Below are positions 42,216-49,599 of a stretch of DNA of 64,000 bases, one piece after another. Made by a program: the position numbers and the translations under genes. The notes under the pieces are model-generated. The model was not told the origin of the DNA and made no database searches. It saw only the letters and a program-made list of their open reading frames with translations. How positions within the stretch are numbered: the stretch's first letter is position 1; the number at the start of each line of letters is the position of its first letter. Source of the DNA: Devosia insulae DS-56 (GTDB taxonomy: Bacteria > Pseudomonadota > Alphaproteobacteria > Rhizobiales > Devosiaceae); contig NZ_LAJE02000044.1 of NCBI RefSeq assembly GCF_000970465.2, positions 43,428 through 107,427 of the forward strand, in the 5' to 3' direction.

Positions 42216-42453
42216 GGGTGCCCCCGTGCATCGTGGCGGAGACCGGGCCGGCATCGTCCTCGTCGATCACCTGCTTTTCCGGCGCCGGGATATGGACGGC
42301 GACGTTGAAGCCGACGAGCCCGATCAACATGACGGTGACCGAGTACTGGTGCAGAACCTCGATCCACGGCTGACAGAGGAAGATGATGCCGAGGATCATC
42401 AGGATCATCGAACCGGGCTCGAGGAACTTCTGGTTGAAGACGCGCAGGTTCAT
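42208..42453 (-). CDS. Small two-helix membrane protein of the sugar ABC operon
   Basis: An 81-residue protein with two predicted membrane helices (PGSMILMILGIIFLCQPWI and SVTVMLIGLVGFNVAVHIP) joined by a short loop, and a charged, His-containing tail. It begins at an ATG that overlaps the permease stop by four bases (ATGA) and ends 8 bases into the first ATPase gene, so it is translationally coupled on both sides. The place matches small subunits like GlpU in the rhizobial glycerol importer, though the sequence is not clearly the same. It may be an accessory transporter subunit. Confidence 0.75.
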   Translation of the reverse strand: MNLRVFNQKFLEPGSMILMILGIIFLCQPWIEVLHQYSVTVMLIGLVGFNVAVHIPAPEKQVIDEDDAGPVSATMHGGTHG

Positions 42454-43406
42454 TTGCGGATCGCTCCGAAGCTCATGCCGCGCAACAGATGGTTGCGCAG
42501 AAGGAAGGTGAAAATGGCGACCGGCAGGAGGAACAGGAACGTACCTGCGGCGATCACCGTCCAGTCGGGCAGGCCGGAGCCGATCTGGCTCGGAATGAAC
42601 GGCGGCGCGGTCTGGGCGCGCCGGTTGGTCATGATCAGCGCGAAGGCATACTCGTTCCACGCCGTGATGAAGCAGAACACGGCAGTGGCGGCGATGCCGG
42701 TCGCCGCTTCGGGCAGCACGATCTTGAAGAAGGCCTGGATACGGGTATAGCCGTCGACCAGCGCGGCCTCCTCGTATTCCTTCGGAATTTCGTCGATGAA
42801 CCCCTTCATCAGCCACACCGCGAACGAGACGTTGAAGGCGGTGTAGAGAATGATCAGGCCCAGATGTGAATCGTTGAGCCCGGCCGCCCGGTACATCAGG
42901 AACATCGGAATAGCGACGACGATGGGTGGCAACATTCGGGTCGAGAGCACGAAGAACAGCAGGTCCGCCTCGCCCTTCACCTTGAAACGCGAGAAGCCAT
43001 AGGCGGTGATAGTGCCCATCGACACCGCCAGCAGCGTCGAGGTGATGGCGACGATCAGCGAGTTGATGAAACGATCCGGGTAACCCGAGAGCTGAATCTC
43101 GCCCTTGCCCGAACGGGTGATGCGCTCGCCGCCATCGAAGACCAGCCGCTCGAACCACGGCGCGTTCTCATAATCGACGACTTCCTTGGGCTTGAGCTGC
43201 ACGCGCTTGGTGAACAGCTTCACGAAGGGCGACACCTCGGGCTCGAACAGAATGGTCGGCGGGTTGGTGGTGGCGAGGTTGCGCGGCTTGAACGACGTCG
43301 ACACGATCCAGTAGATCGGCGCCAGCATGATGAAGGTGACGACGATCACCGCTGCAATGGCGAGCAGGTTGCCGATGCGCTGACCGCGTGATGAAACGAC
43401 GGCCAT
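42450..43406 (-). CDS. Sugar ABC transporter permease (MalG-type)
   Basis: A 318-residue carbohydrate permease. The EAA loop EEAALVDGYTRIQAFFKIVLP and the VSTSFKP and ITAYGFSRFKVKG motifs are of the MalG type, with about six membrane helices. A periplasmic insertion of about 60 residues lies between the first two helices. ATG at 43406 lies two bases after the stop of the preceding permease gene, and its stop overlaps the start of the small membrane-protein gene. Confidence 0.93.
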   Translation of the reverse strand: MAVVSSRGQRIGNLLAIAAVIVVTFIMLAPIYWIVSTSFKPRNLATTNPPTILFEPEVSPFVKLFTKRVQLKPKEVVDYENAPWFERLVFDGGERITRSGKGEIQLSGYPDRFINSLIVAITSTLLAVSMGTITAYGFSRFKVKGEADLLFFVLSTRMLPPIVVAIPMFLMYRAAGLNDSHLGLIILYTAFNVSFAVWLMKGFIDEIPKEYEEAALVDGYTRIQAFFKIVLPEAATGIAATAVFCFITAWNEYAFALIMTNRRAQTAPPFIPSQIGSGLPDWTVIAAGTFLFLLPVAIFTFLLRNHLLRGMSFGAIRK

Positions 43407-43408
43407 GG

Positions 43409-44311
43409 CTAGCGCTCCTTCGCCTTGTTGAGATACTTGACGTAGACGTTGGTGATGCAGAGCACCATGATCAGCACGATGTAGGCGAGAGCACAGCTCT
43501 TGCCGGTCTGCCACTCCTGGAACGCCATCTTGTAGAGCCGGATCGACACCACCTCGGTGGTCGGCTGACCCGACATCACATAGGCGAGGTCGAAAGTCTT
43601 GAAGGCCTCCATGGTGCGGAAGATGATGGCGATCAGCAGGATCGGCGCGACCAGCGGCAGGGTGATGCGGAAGAAGGTGTAGAGCCGGCTGGCGCGATCG
43701 ATCGATGCCGCCTCGTAGAGGTGCTTGGGCACGGCCGAGAGCCCGGCCAGCGACAGCAGCATGACGAAGGGCGACCACATCCAGATATCGGTGAGGGCCA
43801 CCGCATAGAGGGCGATGTTGGGGTCGCCGAGCCACTCGAGCTTACCCAGGCCCAGCGAATAGTTGATGATGCCGAAGTTGGGGTCGTAGAGCAGCTTCCA
43901 GAACAGCCCGACCACCGCCATCGAAAGCATCATCGGCAGCAGCAGCAACGTGGTGATGAGACCCTTGAGCGGAAAGCTGCGGTTCAGCAGCAGCGCCAGG
44001 CCGAACCCGACGATCACCTGGCCCGACACCGAGACGATCACATATTGCGCGGTGATGGTGAAATTGGACCAGATGTTGGGATCACTGAGCAGCTCCATGT
44101 AGTTCCTGAGGCCGACGAAATTGACCGGGTCCTTCGTCGACGCGCGGAAGTCGGTGAACGAGTAGCCGAGCGAATAGAGCAGCGGAAAAATGTTGAAGAC
44201 GATCAGGAACAGGATCGTCGGGATCACGAACAGGTTGCGTATCGTGATGTCGCTCCAGCCGCGGTAGGCGGCCCGCGAATGCGGATCGAGCGTAGTGATC
44301 ATGTTGTTCAA
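43409..44311 (-). CDS. Sugar ABC transporter permease (MalF-type)
   Basis: A 300-residue permease: FVIPTILFLIVFNIFPLLYSLGYSFTDF at the start, the EAA loop LYEAASIDRASRLYTFFRITLPLV near the C-terminus, and about six membrane helices. A TTG start at 44311 has GGGGA 9 bases upstream and is preferred over the ATG at 44302, which is too far from it. It forms the translocation channel with the permease at 42450. Confidence 0.93.
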   Translation of the reverse strand: MNNMITTLDPHSRAAYRGWSDITIRNLFVIPTILFLIVFNIFPLLYSLGYSFTDFRASTKDPVNFVGLRNYMELLSDPNIWSNFTITAQYVIVSVSGQVIVGFGLALLLNRSFPLKGLITTLLLLPMMLSMAVVGLFWKLLYDPNFGIINYSLGLGKLEWLGDPNIALYAVALTDIWMWSPFVMLLSLAGLSAVPKHLYEAASIDRASRLYTFFRITLPLVAPILLIAIIFRTMEAFKTFDLAYVMSGQPTTEVVSIRLYKMAFQEWQTGKSCALAYIVLIMVLCITNVYVKYLNKAKER

Positions 44312-44366
44312 GGCGATATTCCCCTGACGGTGTGCTCTGCCACCGGCTCGTTTGCCGCCATCTCCG

Positions 44367-44457
44367 CCGGGTCATTCCCGTAAAAGCGGGACGCTCTGTT
44401 CTGGTGGGCGCTGATCGTCCCGAAACGGAGGTTCCCGCTTGCGCGGGAATGACCCGG
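44367..44457. repeat. dispersed palindromic element, family C copy 3
   Basis: Arms CCGGGTCATTCCCG and CGGGAATGACCCGG, with the inner GCTCTGTT and AACGGAGG pair. It lies between the binding-protein stop and the first permease start, a place where a stem can protect binding-protein mRNA. Confidence 0.85.
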
Positions 44458-44527
44458 TGGTGAAGGCTCCATCGCGTTCTGACTGCGGGTCCCCCGGGGA
44501 GCCGAAGCTCCCCGGGGCAATCGCGAT

Positions 44528-45838
44528 TTACGAACCGCGGCCGTACTTGGCGAAGGTCGCCTTCCAGTCGGCAGCCAGGGCGTCGAGGGTCTCCTGCGAG
44601 GTGCCTTCGCCACCGACGATTGCCGGATAGACGCGCTGGTTCAGCTGGGTCAGCAGTTCCGCATATTCCGGCACCGCCCAGAAGTCCTTCACCTTGAACA
44701 TGGTCTGGTAGAAGGCTTCGTTATACGGGGTGGCGTTGCGGAAGGCTTCGCTCTCGAGCACGGCGGCCGAGCAGGTATAGCCGCCGAGGTCAGCCCACTT
44801 CTGCTGCGTGTCGTCCTGGATGAACCACTTCAGGAACTTGAAGGCTTCGTCCTTGTTCTGGCTGTAGTTGACGATCGAGATGCCCTGCCCGCCAAGGGCA
44901 GCGAACTGATCGCCATCCGGACCGGCCGGGTTGGCAAAGAAGCCGGTGTTCGCGGCGTTCGGATTGGACGCTTCGTTGATCAGCGCCGGGAAGAAGGCGA
45001 AGTAGTTCATGGACATCGCCGCGAGATTTTCGGTGATGGCCTGGTTGTTCTCGACGAAGAAGGTCTTGGCCCAGCCCGGAGGGGTGAAGCTGTAGAGCTT
45101 CTTGTAGGCATCGAGGGCGGCAACGGCCTTGGGGCCATTGATGAAGCCATCGACCTTGTAGGTCGACATGTCGCCCAGCTCGCCACCATAGGAGAACAGC
45201 GCGTTCTCGAAGCCCATGGCCATGGCGTCATAGGAGTTGTCGGTATAGATCGCCACGCCGTAGCGGTTCTGGTCCGGACGATGGAAGAACTCGGCGATGT
45301 CGGTGAGCTGCTTCCAGTCCTTGGGAACGGCCAGATCATAGCCGTACTTGGCCTTGAAGTTGGCCATTTCGGTCGGATCTTCGAACCAGTCCTTGCGATA
45401 GGCCCAGCCCACGGCGTCGCCTTCGGCCGGGATCGACCAGTACTTGCCGGAGTTGCCGGGGTACTCGGCGTAGAACTTCATGGTGGCCGGAGCCATCTTG
45501 TCGAGGACGCCGTTCTCTTTCACGAAATCGGTCAGGTCGACGTAATGGCCGGCTTCCGACGCAGCACCGAGCCACTGGCTGTCGCCGACGATCATATCGT
45601 AGGCGGAACCCTGGGCGTTGAACTCGGTGAACGCCTTGGTCTGGAAATCGCCCCATGGCGTGGTTTCCACCGTGACCTTCACGCCGGTCTCGGCTTCGTA
45701 CTGGTTGGCCAGTTCCTGCAGGTAGTTGGCCGGATCCCATTCGGCCCAGAAGATCGTCAGTTCCTGCGCCAGCACAGATGTGCTCGACGCAAGCATCAGG
45801 CCCAAACCGGCCAGCATGCCCTTGGTAGCAGTGCGCAT
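44528..45838 (-). CDS. Extracellular sugar-binding protein
   Basis: A 436-residue group 1 solute-binding protein. The signal peptide MRTATKGMLAGLGLMLASST ends in VLAQE. The mature part has LTIFWAEWDPANYLQELANQ, ETGVKVTVETTPWGDFQTK, YWSIPAEGDAVGWAYRKDWF and a C-terminal domain with aromatic residues for sugar stacking. It delivers the substrate to the two permeases. GGGAGG lies 7 bases before the ATG. It is the first large gene of the operon, after a 365-base leader. Confidence 0.93.
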   Translation of the reverse strand: MRTATKGMLAGLGLMLASSTSVLAQELTIFWAEWDPANYLQELANQYEAETGVKVTVETTPWGDFQTKAFTEFNAQGSAYDMIVGDSQWLGAASEAGHYVDLTDFVKENGVLDKMAPATMKFYAEYPGNSGKYWSIPAEGDAVGWAYRKDWFEDPTEMANFKAKYGYDLAVPKDWKQLTDIAEFFHRPDQNRYGVAIYTDNSYDAMAMGFENALFSYGGELGDMSTYKVDGFINGPKAVAALDAYKKLYSFTPPGWAKTFFVENNQAITENLAAMSMNYFAFFPALINEASNPNAANTGFFANPAGPDGDQFAALGGQGISIVNYSQNKDEAFKFLKWFIQDDTQQKWADLGGYTCSAAVLESEAFRNATPYNEAFYQTMFKVKDFWAVPEYAELLTQLNQRVYPAIVGGEGTSQETLDALAADWKATFAKYGRGS

Positions 45839-45999
45839 TATGGTCCTCCCTCTAGCGCTTCCGACGGCCGGCAGTTTTGCGGCACCGACCGAAGCCCCTC
45901 CTCATTGCCGGGGGCCTTCACAGCAGCGAACCGGCCAAAAGCTCTCCCAAGCTTCGGCGGCCGGTCGTTCTCTCGCGACGTGCGGGAAATGTCCCTCAT
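45838..45999 (-). CDS. possible leader ORF 2 upstream of the binding protein
   Basis: A 53-codon ORF (MRDISRTSRENDRPPKL...) whose TAA overlaps the ATG of the binding-protein gene (TAATG), and whose ATG overlaps the stop of leader ORF 1 (ATGA). It has no recognisable domain. It may be chance, but the chain of overlaps would couple translation of the leader to the main gene. Confidence 0.25.
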   Translation of the reverse strand: MRDISRTSRENDRPPKLGRAFGRFAAVKAPGNEEGLRSVPQNCRPSEALEGGP

Positions 46000-46076
46000 C
46001 GCCAGCCCCACAACGGCAGCCTCTCCCAAGGCCTCGCGCGGTGACTAGCTGCGGCGCCCCTCAGCGCCCGTCGCAC
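45996..46076 (-). CDS. possible 26-codon leader peptide with a strong ribosome-binding site
   Basis: AAGGAGGAG (46090-46082) lies 5 bases before a GTG that opens a 26-codon ORF rich in Arg and Trp (it begins VRRALRGAAAS and ends LPLWGWR). This is the best Shine-Dalgarno sequence of the region and has no other evident user. It could be a regulatory leader peptide for the transport operon. Confidence 0.3.
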   Translation of the reverse strand: MRRALRGAAASHRARPWERLPLWGWR

Positions 46077-46140
46077 TTGATCTCCTCCTTGATCGACGTG
46101 CGTCAACTCTACAATTTCAACGTTTTGTCAGCCTCGTCAA

Positions 46141-46154
46141 GCTAACATGCTAGC
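46141..46154. promoter_or_regulatory. palindromic operator candidate before the sugar operon
   Basis: GCTAACATGCTAGC matches its own reverse complement at 12 of 14 positions. On the minus strand it is followed at once by TTGACG, a strong -35 candidate, with an A/T-rich -10 region about 17 bases on. Between the tetR stop and the binding-protein leader, it probably controls the transporter operon; the repressor is not identified. Confidence 0.5.
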
Positions 46155-46203
46155 ATTTATGCAAGTCGTGACCCAGTTTAGGAAAATAGTTTCCCATGCC
46201 GGA

Positions 46204-46836
46204 TCAGGCAGCGGACTCCGCTACCGCCGCGCGGACTAGCGCGGTGGCCGCCCAGGTCGCGATCTCGGTAGTCTCTTCGAACTCAAGCCCCCACAAGTCT
46301 TTGAGAACAATGAGAACTTCCAGGCCGTAGACCAGCGACAGAGCTTTGGCCAGGCGCTGGAACTTAACCTCGGGCAATTTATTCTTGAGTGGCGCTATCG
46401 CCATTTGCAGCAGCTCGACGCGATGGCCGCGCTTGAAGGGCGGCTCGGCCCCGAGCGTGCCGGCGCGACGCTGCGCCCATTGCTCGAGCGACAGCTTCAG
46501 CGCCGCCTTGAAGGTCGCCTCGAACTCGGCAACGCGGGGCATGGTGAGCGACAGGAGGTCGAGGACGCGGGTCTCGGGATCCTCGCTGGCGCTCTGCCAG
46601 TTGAGGATTGGCCCCAGGCCCTCATCAACCACGGCGTGGACCAGGGCCGCCTGGCTCGGGAAGTAGCGGTAGGCGGTGGCGCGCGACACCTGAGCGGCTT
46701 CAGCCACATCGCTGACCGAGGGCGTCTGGCCCTGCTGCATCAGCGCGATGGCGGTTTCGAGCATGAGCTTGCGGGTGCGCGCCCTGGCGCCTTTCGGCTC
46801 GGAAACCTGCTGCTCATCGGGTTGTGAGACGTCCAT
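46204..46836 (-). CDS. TetR-family transcriptional regulator
   Basis: A 210-residue TetR protein. The N-terminal HTH is KLMLETAIALMQQGQTPSVSDVAEAAQVSRATAYRYFPS, followed by QAALVHAVVDEGLG. The C-terminal ligand-binding domain is helical and generic. The ATG at 46836 is used because the longer reading to 46911 would run across the divergent control region. It is divergent from the Tm-1-like gene, its likely target, and lies just upstream of the sugar transport operon on the same strand. Confidence 0.9.
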   Translation of the reverse strand: MDVSQPDEQQVSEPKGARARTRKLMLETAIALMQQGQTPSVSDVAEAAQVSRATAYRYFPSQAALVHAVVDEGLGPILNWQSASEDPETRVLDLLSLTMPRVAEFEATFKAALKLSLEQWAQRRAGTLGAEPPFKRGHRVELLQMAIAPLKNKLPEVKFQRLAKALSLVYGLEVLIVLKDLWGLEFEETTEIATWAATALVRAAVAESAA

Positions 46837-46948
46837 ATCGAAATGATACGCACATCTCAAAATGCTTTGCAATGGCGGCGGGCCTCTGCCATGACATGGC
46901 GGCGAGAGCACCGGCGGGGGTCACCCGAACGGTGTCGGGAGGGGTGCG

Positions 46949-48136
46949 ATGAAGCGCATCTACGTGGTCGGCACTGCCGACACCAAAGGCGAGGAACTGG
47001 CCTTCCTCGCCGAGAAAATCCGGGCGCTCGGCGCCGATCCGCTGCTGGTCGATGTGGGGATCCGCGCACCGACCATTCCGCCGGAAGTCGGAGCGGCGGA
47101 CGTAGCGAAGTTCGGTCCACCGGGGTTGCTCGAGGGCACCGACCGTGGCGTCGCCGTGGCCGGCATGGCAGAGGCCTTCGCGCAGTTTGTCATAACACGT
47201 GATGATATCGCCGGAATGGTCGGCATCGGCGGCGGTGGCGGCACCTCGATCGTCACATCAGGGATGCGGAAACTGCCGATCGGCCTGCCCAAAGTCATGG
47301 TCTCCACGCTCGCCTCGGGCGATGTCGGGCCCTATGTCGGGGTCAGCGATATCGTGATGATGCCGTCGGTCACCGACCTCGCCGGGCTCAACCGGATATC
47401 ACGTGTTATCCTCTCGAATGCCGCGCTGGCCGTGGTGGCGATGAGCGCCAACCCGACAATGGTGGAACCGGCCACCAAGCTGGCCGTGGGTCTGACCATG
47501 TTCGGGGTCACCACGCCAGCGGTAACGCAGATCGTCGAACTCCTCACCGGAGCCGTCGAGCCGCTGGTTTTCCATGCCACCGGCACCGGCGGCAAGACCA
47601 TGGAAATGCTGGTCGATTCCGGGCTGGTCGGGGCGTTGATCGACGTCACCACCACCGAGGTCTGCGACTACCTGCTGGGCGGCGTGCTGCCGGCGGGGCC
47701 GGAGCGGCTCGACTGCCTGTCGCGACGGCCGGTGCCATATGTCGGCTCGGTCGGGGCCTGCGACATGGTCAACTTCTGGGCGCCCGAGACGGTGCCGCCG
47801 CATTACGCCGACCGCCTGTTCTACGCGCACAATGCCAATGTGACGCTGATGCGCACCAGCGCCGACGAGTGCCGAGCGATCGGCGAATGGATCGGCGGCA
47901 AGCTCAATGCCGCAACCGGCCCGGTGCGCTTCCTCTTGCCGCTCCGCGGCGTCTCGGCGCTCGATATCGAGGGCGGGGCGTTTCGCGACGCCGAGGCCGA
48001 TGCCGAACTGTTTGAGGCGATCGAGCGGACGGTGCAATGGACCGGCGACCGGCAGCTGATCCGGCTCGACTGCCACATCAACGACCCCAGTTTTGCCGAG
48101 GCGGCGATGCGCGCCTTTCACGAAATCACCTCATAA
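46949..48136 (+). CDS. Tm-1-like (UPF0261) ATP-binding protein
   Basis: A 395-residue UPF0261 protein: [23 protein letters not shown] at the N-terminus, [68 protein letters not shown] and the C-terminal [18 protein letters not shown]. This domain is the N-terminal half of the tomato resistance protein Tm-1. Biochemical activity is unknown in bacteria. GGGAGG precedes the ATG. It lies 19 bases before the gene for the other half of Tm-1. Confidence 0.9.
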   Translation: MKRIYVVGTADTKGEELAFLAEKIRALGADPLLVDVGIRAPTIPPEVGAADVAKFGPPGLLEGTDRGVAVAGMAEAFAQFVITRDDIAGMVGIGGGGGTSIVTSGMRKLPIGLPKVMVSTLASGDVGPYVGVSDIVMMPSVTDLAGLNRISRVILSNAALAVVAMSANPTMVEPATKLAVGLTMFGVTTPAVTQIVELLTGAVEPLVFHATGTGGKTMEMLVDSGLVGALIDVTTTEVCDYLLGGVLPAGPERLDCLSRRPVPYVGSVGACDMVNFWAPETVPPHYADRLFYAHNANVTLMRTSADECRAIGEWIGGKLNAATGPVRFLLPLRGVSALDIEGGAFRDAEADAELFEAIERTVQWTGDRQLIRLDCHINDPSFAEAAMRAFHEITS

Positions 48137-48155
48137 TAACCCTTTGGGAGACAGC

Positions 48156-48992
48156 ATGGCTGCCATCGCGCGCGCCGACATCCTCAGAAAATTCCACGAC
48201 ATGGTGGCCCGCGGACAGCCGATCGTCGGCGGCGGGGCCGGTACCGGCATCTCGGCCAAGGCCGAGGAAGCCGGCGGCATCGACCTGATCATCATCTACA
48301 ATTCGGGGCGCTATCGCATGGCCGGACGCGGCTCGGCCGCGGGGCTGCTCGCCTATGGCAACGCCAACGAGATCGTCAAGGACATGGCGCGCGAGGTGCT
48401 GCCGGTGGTGAAGCGCACCCCGGTGCTGGCCGGAGTGAATGGCACCGATCCGTTCGTGCTGATGCCGCAGTTCCTTGCCGAACTCAAAGCCATGGGGTTC
48501 TCGGGAGTGCAGAACTTCCCCACCATCGGGCTGTTCGACGGGGTGATGCGGGTCAGCTTCGAGGAGACCGGCATGGGTTATGGCCTCGAGGTCGAGATGA
48601 TCGCCGAGGCGCACAAGCTGGACCTCCTCACCACACCCTATGTGTTCAACCCGGATGAAGCGGTGGCGATGACCAGGGCCGGCGCTGACATCATCGTCGC
48701 GCATATGGGGGTGACGACCGGCGGCGCCATCGGCGCGACGGCAGCGAAATCGCTGGTGCAGTGTGCCACCGAGATCGAGGCGATTGCCGCAGCGGCGCGC
48801 GGCGTGCGTGATGACGTCATCGTCCTCTGCCATGGCGGACCGATCTCGATGCCTGACGATGCGAAGTTCATCCTCAACCGGGTGAATGGCTGCCACGGCT
48901 TTTACGGGGCGAGCTCGATGGAGCGGCTGCCGGTGGAGGTGGCGATCAAGCACCAGGTTGAGAGTTTCAAGGGGTTGCGGACGAGGGGGTAG
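48156..48992 (+). CDS. PEP-hydrolase-family TIM barrel, Tm-1 C-terminal-type protein
   Basis: A 278-residue TIM-barrel protein. [81 protein letters not shown] and [17 protein letters not shown] are the family motifs. It is grouped with phosphoenolpyruvate hydrolase/mutase-like enzymes. In plants and fungi this domain is fused to UPF0261; here it is a separate gene placed directly after it. The ATG at 48156 has GGGAG 9 bases upstream. Confidence 0.9.
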   Translation: MAAIARADILRKFHDMVARGQPIVGGGAGTGISAKAEEAGGIDLIIIYNSGRYRMAGRGSAAGLLAYGNANEIVKDMAREVLPVVKRTPVLAGVNGTDPFVLMPQFLAELKAMGFSGVQNFPTIGLFDGVMRVSFEETGMGYGLEVEMIAEAHKLDLLTTPYVFNPDEAVAMTRAGADIIVAHMGVTTGGAIGATAAKSLVQCATEIEAIAAAARGVRDDVIVLCHGGPISMPDDAKFILNRVNGCHGFYGASSMERLPVEVAIKHQVESFKGLRTRG

Positions 48993-49094
48993 GTCGGCAG
49001 TAGGCAGTCGGCAATCGGCAGTCGCAAGGTGTCAGACGAATGCCGAGTACCTGCTTCCTACTCCGACTGCCGATTGCCGACTGCCGACTGCCGA
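48992..49094. repeat. GTCGGCA-type inverted repeat, family D copy 1
   Basis: The left arm GTCGGCAGTAGGCAGTCGGC and the right arm GCCGATTGCCGACTGCCGAC form a long imperfect stem around a spacer containing AAGGTGTCAGACGAATGCCG. It lies between the TIM-barrel and cupin genes. A related, larger element is at 52566-52686. Confidence 0.8.
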
Positions 49095-49109
49095 TAAGGA
49101 GGAGAAACA

Positions 49110-49520
49110 ATGGCCGAGAACAATTTCGTCTATCCGCGCGATGTCAGTGCGTTCGGGTTCGACTGGGGACAGCTGGCGCTGACGGTGGCGCCGGAGCTGA
49201 ATGGGGCGAAGCGGTTTTCGGGTGGAGTGGTGGATCTGCCGCCGGGCCAGGGCCATAGTCGCCACAACCACCCGGGCGCCGAGGAGATCATTTTCGTCAT
49301 CTCGGGCGAAGGCGAACAGATGGTCGAAACGCCTGAGGGCGTGCCGGTGGTGCAGAAGGTCGGCCCGGGCTGCACGGTGTTCGTGCCGGAGGACCGATTC
49401 CACTCGACGCTCAATACCGGGAGCGGCCCGATGCAGCTGTTCGTGGTCTATTCGCCCGCCGGACCAGAGCTCGGATTGCGGGATCTGCCGGATTTTCGGC
49501 TCATCCCGAAAGCAGAGTGA
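49110..49520 (+). CDS. Cupin-domain protein
   Basis: A 136-residue single-cupin protein. HSRHNHPGAEEIIFVISGEGEQ is the first cupin motif (two His and a Glu as metal ligands), and FVPEDRFHSTLNTGSGPMQL the second with its His. It should bind a metal and act on a small molecule. It is preceded by AAGGAGGAG. The third gene after TetR, it probably belongs with the Tm-1 module. Confidence 0.9.
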   Translation: MAENNFVYPRDVSAFGFDWGQLALTVAPELNGAKRFSGGVVDLPPGQGHSRHNHPGAEEIIFVISGEGEQMVETPEGVPVVQKVGPGCTVFVPEDRFHSTLNTGSGPMQLFVVYSPAGPELGLRDLPDFRLIPKAE

Positions 49521-49599
49521 GCTTACGTTTCCACTTCCAAGTAACAACGCCACGCTTTACCCTGAGACAGGGCGCGGTGACTCCGCCTAGGAAGCGGAA

